Positions 54,147 through 63,035 of a stretch of DNA of 64,000 bases are shown piece after piece (position 1 is the stretch's first letter; every line of letters begins with the position of its first letter). Location of the stretch: contig NZ_RQFG01000010.1 in NCBI RefSeq assembly GCF_004769235.1, forward strand, positions 124,001-188,000, in the 5' to 3' direction. The translations under genes were made by a program, and so were the position numbers. Under the pieces are notes generated by a model. That model was not told the origin of the DNA. It worked only from the letters and a program-made list of their open reading frames with translations, and made no database searches. This DNA comes from Leptospira kanakyensis (GTDB lineage Bacteria > Spirochaetota > Leptospiria > Leptospirales > Leptospiraceae).

Positions 54147-56099
54147 CTAAATCACAGAAATAATTTCTTTTAGTTTCGGGTGTTCCGGGGACATTGTTTT
54201 AATCAAACCCACCAAATAATTTGCCCGGTCCTTATCCCCATTCAACCGACAAACATCCGCTAAATGAATTAAATTTCCAATATTTGCAGGTTGCCGCAAC
54301 CTCACCCTTTCACCTAATTCTTGCGATTCCTCTAAAAAGGATTTTGATTTGTAAATAGAATAGAGACGTTTGTATAAAACTGAGGTATGGAACATCCATC
54401 TTGTATCGGATGGAAAATTCTCCAAGGCCAAACTCGCATATTCCATTGCCTTAAGTAGTATTCCCTCTTTTTCATATAATCTAGTGATGTATTTTAATTC
54501 CTTAATGGAAATTTCTAAGGCCGAATTGTATGATAAAAGTATATCTAATGCTTTGCTATATTGTTTTAGTTTGATAAACTTTTTAGCTTCCTCCCAATAG
54601 ACTCCAGGTTTAGAAAATGATCCTAAGTTATATTCCATTGATATCAAACTTAAATCATCTGAAAACTTTCCTCTTGTTTTTAATATGGAGATTACATTGT
54701 TTACATCTCCTTCGGACTCTTCCAGACAATTTAAAATTAAATTTTGATCCTCATTGATTTCGCGGTACCTTCCTGATTCAGAGATTACCAGATCATCCTT
54801 CCCATCCGATCCACAAATAATTTTATCTCCTTTTTGTAATTGGAATACTGAAATGAATCGATTGGTTGGAACTTCCATCACCCCTAATTTATAATAATGA
54901 ATTTCATCTTCGATAAATCTTGCCTTCCCATCTCGGTATAAAATCACCCAAGGGTGTTCTAAATTAATAAAATACAAAGTTCCTGTAGATTCCTCTAACA
55001 AACCTACTACGGCAGATACCAACATAGCTCCGTCGAAAGTTTCAAATACCTTTTGTAAATCCAAATAACAATCATGTAACCAACGTTCTGGCGACCGATT
55101 GGAGGAAACTGGATCCATCTTGGAACGAATGATGATCGAGTTATAAACAGCTCCAAGGACAATGGCTCCCCCTGCTCCCTGGATCGATTTACCCATGGCA
55201 TCTCCATTGATGAACGCTTTGTAACGTTTCCCCTGGAGAATTAAATTAAAAACAGAAACGTAATCACCACCTAACTGGTATTCCTTATTTCTAAAATAAA
55301 ACTTTTTGTATTGATTGACCACAGTTTCAATGTTTACAGCATTTCCATCTGTTTCGTGCCCAAGTAATGGTTCGAGTAAAAGTGAAGTTAAAAAATAATC
55401 TCCGTCTTGTTGGGACTTTAGGGTCTGAATTTCATCAACAGTTTTAGTGATTTCTTCGTTCTTTTTGATGATTCGTTTGTGGTTTAAAAAGGAATGGAAA
55501 CGATACCTTTCCATAATGAGGCCACTGAAAATTCCAAGTATATAACTGATGGCTAAGTTTTGCATCGAATATGCTGATGCAGCAGTGGAAAGATCTGGTT
55601 TATAAACATAAACAGAAATGAAAAAAATCAAAATGGATATAGGATAATAAATGAATAAAGTTTTTCTAGGTAGTGGTAAAAAAGGAAGGATCATCACAAG
55701 CATCTGATACCCAGAAACATAGGGAGCATCATCGGCAATCCGACCGGTATAATAAGCAGCAGTAAACAAAAGATAGGCGTATGTTAAATAGGCCCAGGTC
55801 AGACCTTCCCAAGATGAAAACTTGTTTTTAAAATGGTTGTAGATAATAAAAACAATATAGGAAAAACAAAGAAGGCTGTATCCAATTCGAAAATAGAATA
55901 ACTCAGGGAATTCAGGGTGGAGTTTGGCATCTGTATCAAATGCAAACCCTAACATACCAAATACGCCGATGATACTTCCTGGAATCTGGATGATTCGAGT
56001 GTGCCTATCTAATTCGGTTATATAATCTTGGTTATATATTTTCCTTTCAGGGGTTAGATCGAGAAATTTAGAAAGAATCGTTTTGAAATACTGATACAC
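54147..56099 (-). CDS. Membrane SpoIIE-like PP2C phosphatase with TPR tail
   Basis: A 650-residue inner-membrane protein with about six transmembrane segments (about residues 30-200), a coiled coil, a SpoIIE-like PP2C domain (about 245-470) and C-terminal TPR-like helices (about 480-650). Motifs: QLGGDYVSVF, INGDAMGKSIQGAGGAIVLG, INLEHPWVILYRDG, ICGSDGKDD and DDLSLISMEY. GHG at the metal site is replaced by GKS, as in the giant kinase protein, and the two also share QQDGDYFL.SLL.EPL before the PP2C domain and a TPR tail after it. They are clear paralogues. Start GTG at 56099. The substrate is unknown. Confidence 0.85.
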   Translation of the reverse strand: MYQYFKTILSKFLDLTPERKIYNQDYITELDRHTRIIQIPGSIIGVFGMLGFAFDTDAKLHPEFPELFYFRIGYSLLCFSYIVFIIYNHFKNKFSSWEGLTWAYLTYAYLLFTAAYYTGRIADDAPYVSGYQMLVMILPFLPLPRKTLFIYYPISILIFFISVYVYKPDLSTAASAYSMQNLAISYILGIFSGLIMERYRFHSFLNHKRIIKKNEEITKTVDEIQTLKSQQDGDYFLTSLLLEPLLGHETDGNAVNIETVVNQYKKFYFRNKEYQLGGDYVSVFNLILQGKRYKAFINGDAMGKSIQGAGGAIVLGAVYNSIIIRSKMDPVSSNRSPERWLHDCYLDLQKVFETFDGAMLVSAVVGLLEESTGTLYFINLEHPWVILYRDGKARFIEDEIHYYKLGVMEVPTNRFISVFQLQKGDKIICGSDGKDDLVISESGRYREINEDQNLILNCLEESEGDVNNVISILKTRGKFSDDLSLISMEYNLGSFSKPGVYWEEAKKFIKLKQYSKALDILLSYNSALEISIKELKYITRLYEKEGILLKAMEYASLALENFPSDTRWMFHTSVLYKRLYSIYKSKSFLEESQELGERVRLRQPANIGNLIHLADVCRLNGDKDRANYLVGLIKTMSPEHPKLKEIISVI

Positions 56100-56118
56100 G
56101 ATTCTTCATTAGACGAAA

Positions 56119-56140
56119 AAGCCCGCACAAGGGCGGGCTT
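56119..56140 (-). terminator. Rho-independent terminator of the cytochrome oxidase operon
   Basis: Perfect 8-bp G/C-rich stem AAGCCCGC (56119-56126) / GCGGGCTT (56133-56140), 6-nt loop. On the minus strand it is followed by TTTTTCGTCT. It lies 44 bp after the subunit IV stop codon, between the cox operon and the next gene on the same strand. Confidence 0.85.
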
Positions 56141-56184
56141 CTTTAAAACGGTTTTGTCTATTTTTTTAAAAAGAGAGACTCTAC

Positions 56185-56766
56185 CTAGAACTGAGTTGTT
56201 GGCGCGATTCGAGAGATGATATCACCAAACGAGAACGCAAACAACAATGCCAAAAAGACAAATGCAGAAAGAAAAATGACTCGGTTTAACATATTATCAT
56301 ACTTTAAGTGCATGAAATAAGCTAACACGAAGAAGGCCTTACAAGTTGCTACCGCCATGGCTACAATCATGTTCCACTTTCCTAAATCATACTGAGCTAC
56401 CCAAACGGTAACAAAAGTTCCAAAGAAAAGAGCCAAAAGAACATACACATATGTTTTGATAGAAATCACATGATGTTCGTGGTGTTCTTCTTCCTCTTCA
56501 CCATCTTCTACCCACATAGAAGCAGAAGCGTGGTCTTCTTTGTGATCTTCATCACCAAGAACAAATTTTAATATTTTGTTGTCTTTGTTCTCTTCAGTAA
56601 ACTTCGCATAACGATTTGTTTGGAAAAACTGACCAAACCAGTTGATGATGAATCCTACAATAGTAGCTTTTGCAATCCCTGGAGCAAAGATTCCAAATCC
56701 AAGAATTGGAGTGAAAACTGCAACGAGGGCGATGAAGTAAAGTCCGTAATTGATTACGTATTCCAT
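56185..56766 (-). CDS. Cytochrome c oxidase subunit IV-type membrane protein
   Basis: A 193-residue protein with about five hydrophobic segments. The second half reads TYVYVLLALFFGTFVTVWVAQYD, NMIVAMAVATCKAFFVLAYFMHLKYDNMLNRVIFLSAFVFLALLFAFSF, with the AxxKAxxVxxYFMHLKY motif of bacterial COX4 (CoxD/CtaF). The N-terminal part has two extra hydrophobic segments and a long acidic, His-rich linker (EEEEHHEHH). The linker may bind metal; that is a guess. It is the last gene of the oxidase operon, 13 bp after subunit III. Confidence 0.85.
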   Translation of the reverse strand: MEYVINYGLYFIALVAVFTPILGFGIFAPGIAKATIVGFIINWFGQFFQTNRYAKFTEENKDNKILKFVLGDEDHKEDHASASMWVEDGEEEEEHHEHHVISIKTYVYVLLALFFGTFVTVWVAQYDLGKWNMIVAMAVATCKAFFVLAYFMHLKYDNMLNRVIFLSAFVFLALLFAFSFGDIISRIAPTTQF

Positions 56767-56779
56767 TCGATAATACCTT

Positions 56780-57553
56780 TTATCCTACTAAATAAAGAAG
56801 TGGGAAGAGGTAAATCCATACCAAGTCCACAACGTGCCAGAAAAGACCCACACCTTCTACAGGAGTGTAATATTCAGGTCCAACCTTTCTTCTTAGAGTT
56901 TTGATAAAAATCCAGAAGATTAGGAAAGCCCCAGCTACCACGTGAACCCCGTGAAGACCAGTCATGACAAAGTAAAAACCGTAGAACATTTCCCATTTTG
57001 GTTGAGAAATCACTGCTTTCAAACGAGAAACTTCTTCTGCACTGACATGGTTTTTTTCAAGTTCAGCAGGGTTTTTAAGAAGAGCAGAAATCTTAGATTC
57101 ACACTCAGCTCGTTTTCCACCTGCACCACAAGAAGGATCAACTAACGAAAATTTGCCGGGAACAGTTCCTACATGGAACTTATGGCTATATTCGAAGTAT
57201 TTGATGACCATGAAGGCACCAGCACAAGCGATTGTGAGTGCAAGCATGATAGCAGCAATTTTATGTAAACCACGTTGCACATAGTTAATCGCAGCAGCCA
57301 TAGTGAAGGAACTGACGAGAAGTACAACGGTGTTCACCGCTCCCATTTTCCAATCTAATGTTTCCGAACCATTTTTAAAAACGGTTGGGTAAAGAGAATG
57401 GTAAATTAGGTAACCTACGAATAGGCCACCGAACATAAGGATTTCTGTGCAAAGGAATAACCAGATTCCTTGTTTGGAAGAGGCATATTGGTGTTCTGCA
57501 CTCTTAAAATGGTGTTGGTGTTGAAATTCACTTGAAGAACTAACGGAAGTCAT
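56780..57553 (-). CDS. ctaE: Cytochrome c oxidase subunit III
   Basis: A 257-residue, seven-helix membrane protein that packs against subunit I. It reads KQGIWLFLCTEILMFGGLFVGYLIYHSLYP, then several helices ending GLHGVHVVAGAFLIFWIFIKTLRR and FWHVVDLVWIYLFPLLYLVG. The GLHxxHVxxG and WHxVDxVWIxLFPLLYL motifs are diagnostic of heme-copper oxidase subunit III. A soluble insert with cysteines (DPSCGAGGKRAECESK) is unusual. It overlaps the ctaD end by 14 bp. Confidence 0.95.
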   Translation of the reverse strand: MTSVSSSSEFQHQHHFKSAEHQYASSKQGIWLFLCTEILMFGGLFVGYLIYHSLYPTVFKNGSETLDWKMGAVNTVVLLVSSFTMAAAINYVQRGLHKIAAIMLALTIACAGAFMVIKYFEYSHKFHVGTVPGKFSLVDPSCGAGGKRAECESKISALLKNPAELEKNHVSAEEVSRLKAVISQPKWEMFYGFYFVMTGLHGVHVVAGAFLIFWIFIKTLRRKVGPEYYTPVEGVGLFWHVVDLVWIYLFPLLYLVG

Positions 57554-59153
57554 ATGGCCCTGCAGTTACTGTTGGAGTAGTTGTAAAGTTTTCGTGTGGA
57601 GGTGGAGAAGACGTTTGCCATTCGAGTGTTTTTGCACCCCAAGGGTTGTCAGAAGCCTTTTCGCCTTTAAAAATTCCATGAATAATAGTGATGAGACCTA
57701 CCAAAAATCCAAGACCAATCAGCCAAGATCCCACTGTAGAGATTTGGTTGAGGTTTGTGTATTCAGGAAGGTAGTCAAAGTATCGTCTTGGCATTCCCAT
57801 AGCACCGAGAACAAATTGTGGGAAGAAAGTTACGTTGAATCCAGTGAAGATAAGAACCCAAGAGATTCTTCCACCAAGATCAGAAGTCATCCTTCCAAAC
57901 ATTTTTGGGAACCAGTAGTAGATACCGCCCATAAGTGCCATAAGAGTTCCACCCACCATTACATAATGGAAGTGAGCTACTACGAAGTAAGTATCATGGA
58001 AGTGAACGTCCATACCAGTCGATGCAAGGAATACCCCTGTCAAACCACCGATCGTAAAGAGGAACATAAAACCAAGAGCGAAGAGCATTGGCGCTTCGAA
58101 GGTAACCGTTCCGCGATACATTGTAGAAATCCAGTTGAAGAGTTTGATGGCAGTCGGAACCCCAACAAACATAGTGATGATGGAGAAAACAATACCAGCA
58201 AGTGTAGACTGACCAGATACAAACATATGGTGTCCCCAAACAAGGAAGGATACTGCTGCAATCGCTACTGAAGAGTAAGCAATCGCTCGGTAACCGAAAA
58301 TTGTTTTTTTGGAGAATGCAGTGATGAGTTCAGAGATCACTCCCATCGCAGGAAGGATCATGATATAAACTGCAGGGTGAGAGTAGAACCAGAAGAAGTG
58401 TTGGAAAAGAACTGGATCTCCACCAAGATCTGGATCAAAGATTCCCACTCCCAGAGTTTTCTCTGCTCCAATGAGAAGGAGAGTGATGGCAAGGATTGGT
58501 GTTGCAAGGATCTGAATGATAGAAGTGGAATACAAAGCCCAAATCATCAGTGGGATTCTGTCCATTGTCATTCCAGGTGCTCTCAGTTTATGAGTGGTTA
58601 CGATGAAGTTTAGTCCCGTAAGGATGGAAGAAAAACCCATAGTAAAGGCACCCAAAACAAGCAAAATCACTCCATTGGAAGTCTTTGCAGTGGAGTAAGG
58701 AGTATAGAATGTCCAACCTGTATCTACTTGGTTAAAAATCATAGAGGAAGCTGCAATCAGAGCTCCTGCAATGAAGATGTAGTAAGAAGCAAGGTTCAGT
58801 CTTGGGAAAGCAACGTCTTTCGCACCGAGTTGGATGGGAAGGACAAAGTTTCCAAGAAACGCAGGAATTCCAGGAATGATCACCATAAATACCATAATGG
58901 CACCATGGAAGGTCATAAACTTGTTATAAGTATCTGGATCCAAAAGTGGCTCTGCGCCAAATTTTGCTAAGTGCAAACGAATTCCTAAAGCAAAGAAACC
59001 ACCAATTAAGAAAAGGGTAGCTACTGTTGCAAAGTACATAAGACCAATGCGTTTGTGGTCCAGAGTGGTCATCCAAGACCAGATTCCAGATCCGTGGTTC
59101 AGATAATTATGGTCTGCGTGACCATGTTCGGTTTTTGTATGTGCTGAACTCAT
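57540..59153 (-). CDS. ctaD: Cytochrome c oxidase subunit I, A2-type
   Basis: Contains haem a, haem a3 and CuB; reduces oxygen to water and pumps protons. The 537-residue protein has twelve predicted helices. Haem and CuB ligands are visible: FMTFHGAIMVFM, WFYSHPAVYIMILP, WGHHMFVSG and HDTYFVVAHFHYVMVGG. The CuB-His/Tyr motif is YSHPAVY instead of XGHPEVY: the Glu of the D channel is missing and Tyr-Ser precede the His. By the published A1/A2 scheme this is an A2-type oxidase, as in Thermus and Rhodothermus caa3. It is preceded by CoxB (9 bp). Confidence 0.96.
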   Translation of the reverse strand: MSSAHTKTEHGHADHNYLNHGSGIWSWMTTLDHKRIGLMYFATVATLFLIGGFFALGIRLHLAKFGAEPLLDPDTYNKFMTFHGAIMVFMVIIPGIPAFLGNFVLPIQLGAKDVAFPRLNLASYYIFIAGALIAASSMIFNQVDTGWTFYTPYSTAKTSNGVILLVLGAFTMGFSSILTGLNFIVTTHKLRAPGMTMDRIPLMIWALYSTSIIQILATPILAITLLLIGAEKTLGVGIFDPDLGGDPVLFQHFFWFYSHPAVYIMILPAMGVISELITAFSKKTIFGYRAIAYSSVAIAAVSFLVWGHHMFVSGQSTLAGIVFSIITMFVGVPTAIKLFNWISTMYRGTVTFEAPMLFALGFMFLFTIGGLTGVFLASTGMDVHFHDTYFVVAHFHYVMVGGTLMALMGGIYYWFPKMFGRMTSDLGGRISWVLIFTGFNVTFFPQFVLGAMGMPRRYFDYLPEYTNLNQISTVGSWLIGLGFLVGLITIIHGIFKGEKASDNPWGAKTLEWQTSSPPPHENFTTTPTVTAGPYDFR

Positions 59154-59162
59154 CTCTCTTCC

Positions 59163-60125
59163 TTATTTAATGGATTTGATATATTCAATTAGGTTGGCAA
59201 CGTCTTCGTCAGAAAGTTGTCCTTGGAATACCGGCATTGCTGGTGGGTATCCTTCTACGATTTTTGCAGAAGAAACAAGGATGGACTCACGAAGGTAGTT
59301 TTCATCAGCTTTGGCTTGGCTTCCGTCAGCAAACTTTCGGCTAGAACCAAAAAGTCCTTTCATGGTAGGCCCAACAATTCTTGCTCCATCGATTGAGTGG
59401 CAAGACGCACAAGCTTTTTGAGCAAATAAAGTTTTACCAAGATCGGCAGGACTGTCGGCACCTTTTTTCTCAGCATGATACCAAGCCGCATATTCCTCAG
59501 AAGGAATCGCTTTGATTTTAATCATCATACCGGAGTGTTTGGTTCCGCAATATTCTGTACAGAAAACGATGTATTCCCCAGCTTGTTTTGGTTCGAACCA
59601 AAGTTGAGTGAGTTTTCCAGGAACCGCATCTTGTTTGGTTCGGAAAGCAGGGACGTAAAAACTATGAATGACATCTTTTGAAGTGAGGATGAGTTTTGTT
59701 GCTTTTCCTGCAGGAACAATCATTGGATCATTTGCAGAGCTATAAAACTCTTTTCCGTTCGCATAACGATAAGTCCACGCCCACTGCTCTGCAGTGACAT
59801 GAATTTCGGCCGCTATGTCTTCTGGAGGGGTTCTAAGTTTTTCGAAAATCACCATACCCCAATAGAAAATCCCCATCATAATCACGAGTGGGATGAATGA
59901 CCAAAGAAATTCTGCAAAATTATTGTGAGTAATGTATGCGGATTTCTGGTCTAAACTTGTACGTTTGAACTTGATGAGGAACCATGTCATTCCACCAATC
60001 AAGATGACAAACGAAACAAGGCTGGAAATGATCAGAAACGCGTAGAGAAGATCAACTTCTTTTGCAATTTCCGTCGCCTGGATAGGCATGAACGAGGTCG
60101 CTGGAATGAGACTGCTCCAAGACAT
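59163..60125 (-). CDS. ctaC: Cytochrome c oxidase subunit II with fused cytochrome c
   Basis: A 320-residue protein. Two N-terminal transmembrane helices (about 25-100) precede a cupredoxin domain (about 105-215) with the CuA site CTEYCGTKHSGM. The C-terminal 90 residues are a class I cytochrome c: haem-binding CASCH, the axial Met in YPPAMPVFQGQLSDEDVANLIEYIKS. The fusion makes this a caa3-type oxidase. There is no lipobox. It follows the SCO gene directly. Confidence 0.95.
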   Translation of the reverse strand: MSWSSLIPATSFMPIQATEIAKEVDLLYAFLIISSLVSFVILIGGMTWFLIKFKRTSLDQKSAYITHNNFAEFLWSFIPLVIMMGIFYWGMVIFEKLRTPPEDIAAEIHVTAEQWAWTYRYANGKEFYSSANDPMIVPAGKATKLILTSKDVIHSFYVPAFRTKQDAVPGKLTQLWFEPKQAGEYIVFCTEYCGTKHSGMMIKIKAIPSEEYAAWYHAEKKGADSPADLGKTLFAQKACASCHSIDGARIVGPTMKGLFGSSRKFADGSQAKADENYLRESILVSSAKIVEGYPPAMPVFQGQLSDEDVANLIEYIKSIK

Positions 60126-60959
60126 CTATGTGACTCCTTGACGGTTGTTATTTGTTATTTTTCGCCAGTTTATGTATAAAAACGCACCGAGAAGGAGTAA
60201 GGTGACCGCCCCCCCGAATTGCATCATCCTGTATGCGTATATCGTATATTTATTTTTTCTCGGATCAAATTGAAAGCAAAATAAAGCAAACTTGTCTACA
60301 AAACTCCCAATCTTCCCAGAAGATGCCTCTAAGAAGGCAAATTTCAGATCCCTTGGTTCTAATTGGATCCCTTGAAAAATCCGTGAGACCTTCCCTTCGG
60401 GAGTCAAAACATAAACTCCACTGGCGTGGATGTATTGTTTTGCTTCCGCATCCCAAGCGTACCGAAAGTCCAACTGTTTGGTCAGAGCATCGATGGATTC
60501 TTGAGTTCCCGTGAGGAGGTGGAGTCCCAATTCGGCTCCTTCTCTACCATATTCCTTCAAATAGGCCCCTTTTTTAGGAAAGGCTACCGATTCGTTTTCT
60601 TTCGGATCAATGGATACCGCAATGTATTGGTATTCTTTGCCGAGAGACCAATCGAGAGCCTTCAAACCCTGGAATACACCATTTAGGTGAAAATTACAAA
60701 GTGTGGGGCATTTGAAATAAACGGGAGAAAGGAGGACTGGTTTCCCTTTCGCGAGAAAATCAGAAAACTTAACGGTTTTCCCAGACTCATCGCGGAATGG
60801 AATGTCGAGCTGGAGAGACTTGCCCGTAACATCGGAAAACCCGATATTTTCTAGTTCTTTCGGGAGTTTGTTGTCCCGAGTTAGATTGGAATGGGGATCA
60901 TACGCATAGACCTGAGTCCCAAACAATAAACAAAACAAAAAGAAAAATCTGGTTTTCAC
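60126..60959 (-). CDS. SCO1/SenC copper chaperone for the CuA site
   Basis: A 277-residue exported protein with a signal peptide (FFFLFCLLFGTQVYA) and a C-terminal transmembrane segment. The thioredoxin-like core has CPTLCNFHLNGV (CxxxC copper-binding) and, further on, the conserved His in YIHASGVYVL. It inserts copper into CoxB. The start is GTG at 60959. A C-terminal transmembrane anchor in place of an N-terminal one is unusual. It lies in the operon directly before coxB and 18 bp after the 50-aa gene. Confidence 0.93.
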   Translation of the reverse strand: MKTRFFFLFCLLFGTQVYAYDPHSNLTRDNKLPKELENIGFSDVTGKSLQLDIPFRDESGKTVKFSDFLAKGKPVLLSPVYFKCPTLCNFHLNGVFQGLKALDWSLGKEYQYIAVSIDPKENESVAFPKKGAYLKEYGREGAELGLHLLTGTQESIDALTKQLDFRYAWDAEAKQYIHASGVYVLTPEGKVSRIFQGIQLEPRDLKFAFLEASSGKIGSFVDKFALFCFQFDPRKNKYTIYAYRMMQFGGAVTLLLLGAFLYINWRKITNNNRQGVT

Positions 60960-60977
60960 GAAGGTTTGGTTGTTACC

Positions 60978-61130
60978 CTATTTGGACTGAACGCTTTTGG
61001 ATTCCATTCCTGGGTTTTCCGGAGTACCCGGATGAACAAAGGAAATATAAGCGAAGAAAAGAATATTGAGTGCAAGTGTGATAAGGAAAGTCCAGTAACC
61101 ACTCTTATTGTAAAGGTCTGTGTTTTGCAT
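60978..61130 (-). CDS. Small (50-aa) single-pass membrane protein of the cox operon
   Basis: A reading frame of 50 codons starting ATG at 61130, stop TAG at 60978-60980. It has an AGGT ribosome site 7 nt before the ATG. The protein starts MQNTDLYNKSGYW and has one transmembrane segment (about residues 13-32, TFLITLALNILFFAYISFV), followed by a short Pro/Lys/Ser tail. It lies head-first in the cox operon, 18 bp before the SCO gene. Small one-helix proteins are common accessory subunits of heme-copper oxidases. I cannot name a family. Coding is supported by position, ribosome site, and the clean transmembrane pattern. Confidence 0.7.
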   Translation of the reverse strand: MQNTDLYNKSGYWTFLITLALNILFFAYISFVHPGTPENPGMESKSVQSK

Positions 61131-61254
61131 AATTTTACCTGTTATAGTCTATACGAAAAACTGCTCTTTTTATCCAACAATTTTTAAAAGATGCAAGATT
61201 AATTTTATTTTCCCCAAACTCAGATCACAAAACCTGGAGGAAACAGATAGACGT

Positions 61255-62136
61255 ATGACACTCAAACGTTTTTACACCATTCTCTCCGCATTAATTCTCA
61301 TCAATCTCCTCTACGGACCACTCGTAAGAGCAACAGATTCTGGACTCGCATGTCCTGATTGGCCTTTGTGCCATGGAAAATTTGTACCAGAATTTACATT
61401 TCAGATTTTTATGGAAGTGGGACATAGATACTATTCTGGTATTTTAGGTATCCTTGTTGGGATTGGTTTTGTTTGGATTCTACTAAACAAAGAGACTCGG
61501 AATCAATTAGGAATCCCAGCAACCTTATCCCTAATTTTTTTAATTTCACAAGTGATTCTCGGTGGATTGACTGTAACCAAACTCCTCCACCCAACAACCG
61601 TTAACTTGCACTTACTCAACGCCGTCCTTTTATTATCGGCTTGTCTTACCGTTCGATTGTTGATTACCGAAGTTCCTTCTTCTAAGTTTGAATGGAACAG
61701 GCCCGGAAAATACTTTTTTGTTTTTACCATCCTTGTCGTTTTATACCAACTCTTTCTTGGTGGGAAGGTAAGCTCACACTACGCAGGCCTTGCTTGTCCC
61801 GACTTCCCTACTTGTTATGGAGAATGGTTCCCAAAGATGGAAGGAACCATCCGTTTCCAAATGGAACATAGACTGTTTGGTTATCTAGTGACACTTTCCG
61901 TACTTTCTCTTTCTGCTTACGGAATTCTTTATTTAAAGAATACAAACGTCAAAAAATCCTTAAAAATTGCCACTTATCTTGTTTCTTTTCAAATCCTTCT
62001 TGGTGCTATGAATGTTTTGTATCATCTCCCAAAACTAATCACCGGATTACACACGCTAAATGGTGTTCTGGTATTTATGTTTTGTTTTATTGCGGCTTTT
62101 TACCATTTTCGGTCTGAGGAAAAAGAGGTTTTATAA
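61255..62136 (+). CDS. ctaA: Haem A synthase CtaA
   Basis: Oxidises the C8 methyl of haem O to a formyl group. The 293-residue protein has eight helices. Conserved features: the first EXXHR ([11 protein letters not shown]), a second [10 protein letters not shown], and cysteine pairs CPDWPLC and CPDFPTC in the extracytoplasmic loops. The ATG at 61255 lies 14 nt after a GGAGG, somewhat far; an in-frame ATG at 61120 is in the divergent promoter region and gives a non-homologous leader. Divergent from the cox operon (124 bp); overlaps ctaB by 1 bp (TAATG). Confidence 0.92.
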   Translation: MTLKRFYTILSALILINLLYGPLVRATDSGLACPDWPLCHGKFVPEFTFQIFMEVGHRYYSGILGILVGIGFVWILLNKETRNQLGIPATLSLIFLISQVILGGLTVTKLLHPTTVNLHLLNAVLLLSACLTVRLLITEVPSSKFEWNRPGKYFFVFTILVVLYQLFLGGKVSSHYAGLACPDFPTCYGEWFPKMEGTIRFQMEHRLFGYLVTLSVLSLSAYGILYLKNTNVKKSLKIATYLVSFQILLGAMNVLYHLPKLITGLHTLNGVLVFMFCFIAAFYHFRSEEKEVL

Positions 62137-62990
62137 TGTTCCGTTTGTGGAACCAACTCACAAAACCTAGAGTCACTGTACTCGTCCTTGCCACCGTTCT
62201 TCCCGGTATGTATTTGGGAACTTCTGGATACCCATCGCTCTGGGAAATTGGAATCACTTTACTTGGAACTTATCTAATGAGTTCAGCATCTTTCATTCTC
62301 AATCAATACATTGAAAGGGAAAGAGATGCTGTGATGTATAGAACCAAACAAAGACCCATTCCTTCTGGTGAAATTTCACCCAGGTTTGCCTTGGCTCTAG
62401 GTGTGATCGTTGCCATCTTAGCATTCGGAATTTTAACATACTACATCAACCTTCTAACGGCCGTTTGTGCCCTTTCTGCTTTGCTTTTATATGTGTTTTT
62501 ATATACGATCTGGTTAAAACCAAGAACAGAACAAAACATTGTGATTGGTGGCATTTCTGGATGTATTGGCCCGCTAATCGGTTATGCAGCCATGGCCAAT
62601 GCTCTTCCTATCCAAGCTTGGATTTTGTTTTTAATGATTTTTCTTTGGACACCGGCGCACTTCTGGGCTCTTGCCATCTTCTTAAAAGATGATTACGAGT
62701 TTGCAGGAATTCCGATGATGCCTGTGGTTTCGGGGATTCAAAAAACTGTAAATCAAATCTTTCTTTATGCGATTGCTTATTCAACTTCAGTGATTGGGTT
62801 TTATTTTTTCGATGACCGAATGGGAATTCTTTTTTTACTTTCTGCCATTCTACTCACAGTTTTGATTTTGGTTTTTGCTTACCGATTGAAACTATCTGGG
62901 GATAAAATACTCGCAAAACGATTTTTCTTTTTTAGTATCTTTCATTTATTTTTGGTAAGTTTGGCAATTGTCATCGATTCAAAAATCTAG
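62136..62990 (+). CDS. ctaB: Protoheme IX farnesyltransferase (haem O synthase)
   Basis: Adds a farnesyl group to haem B to give haem O, the substrate of CtaA. The 284-residue UbiA-family membrane protein has about nine helices. The first Asp-rich motif is [23 protein letters not shown], with Glu for the usual first Asp; the second is [26 protein letters not shown], then [17 protein letters not shown]. Length is normal. It overlaps ctaA by one base, so the two steps of haem A synthesis are coupled. Together they serve the divergent caa3 oxidase. Confidence 0.95.
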   Translation: MFRLWNQLTKPRVTVLVLATVLPGMYLGTSGYPSLWEIGITLLGTYLMSSASFILNQYIERERDAVMYRTKQRPIPSGEISPRFALALGVIVAILAFGILTYYINLLTAVCALSALLLYVFLYTIWLKPRTEQNIVIGGISGCIGPLIGYAAMANALPIQAWILFLMIFLWTPAHFWALAIFLKDDYEFAGIPMMPVVSGIQKTVNQIFLYAIAYSTSVIGFYFFDDRMGILFLLSAILLTVLILVFAYRLKLSGDKILAKRFFFFSIFHLFLVSLAIVIDSKI

Positions 62991-63035
62991 GTTTTTTGAT
63001 TGATTTGAACTGAAATTCCTGTTTTCCTTTTGCCC

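Noticed and set aside
57594..58271. Long plus-strand open frame opposite ctaD
   Set aside because: It lies entirely antisense to a strongly conserved ctaD, has Ser/His/Lys-rich low-quality sequence, and no ribosome site or family signature.
60966..61187. 73-codon plus-strand frame between the cox operon and ctaA
   Set aside because: Overlaps the better-supported 50-aa minus-strand gene, which has a ribosome site and membrane helix.
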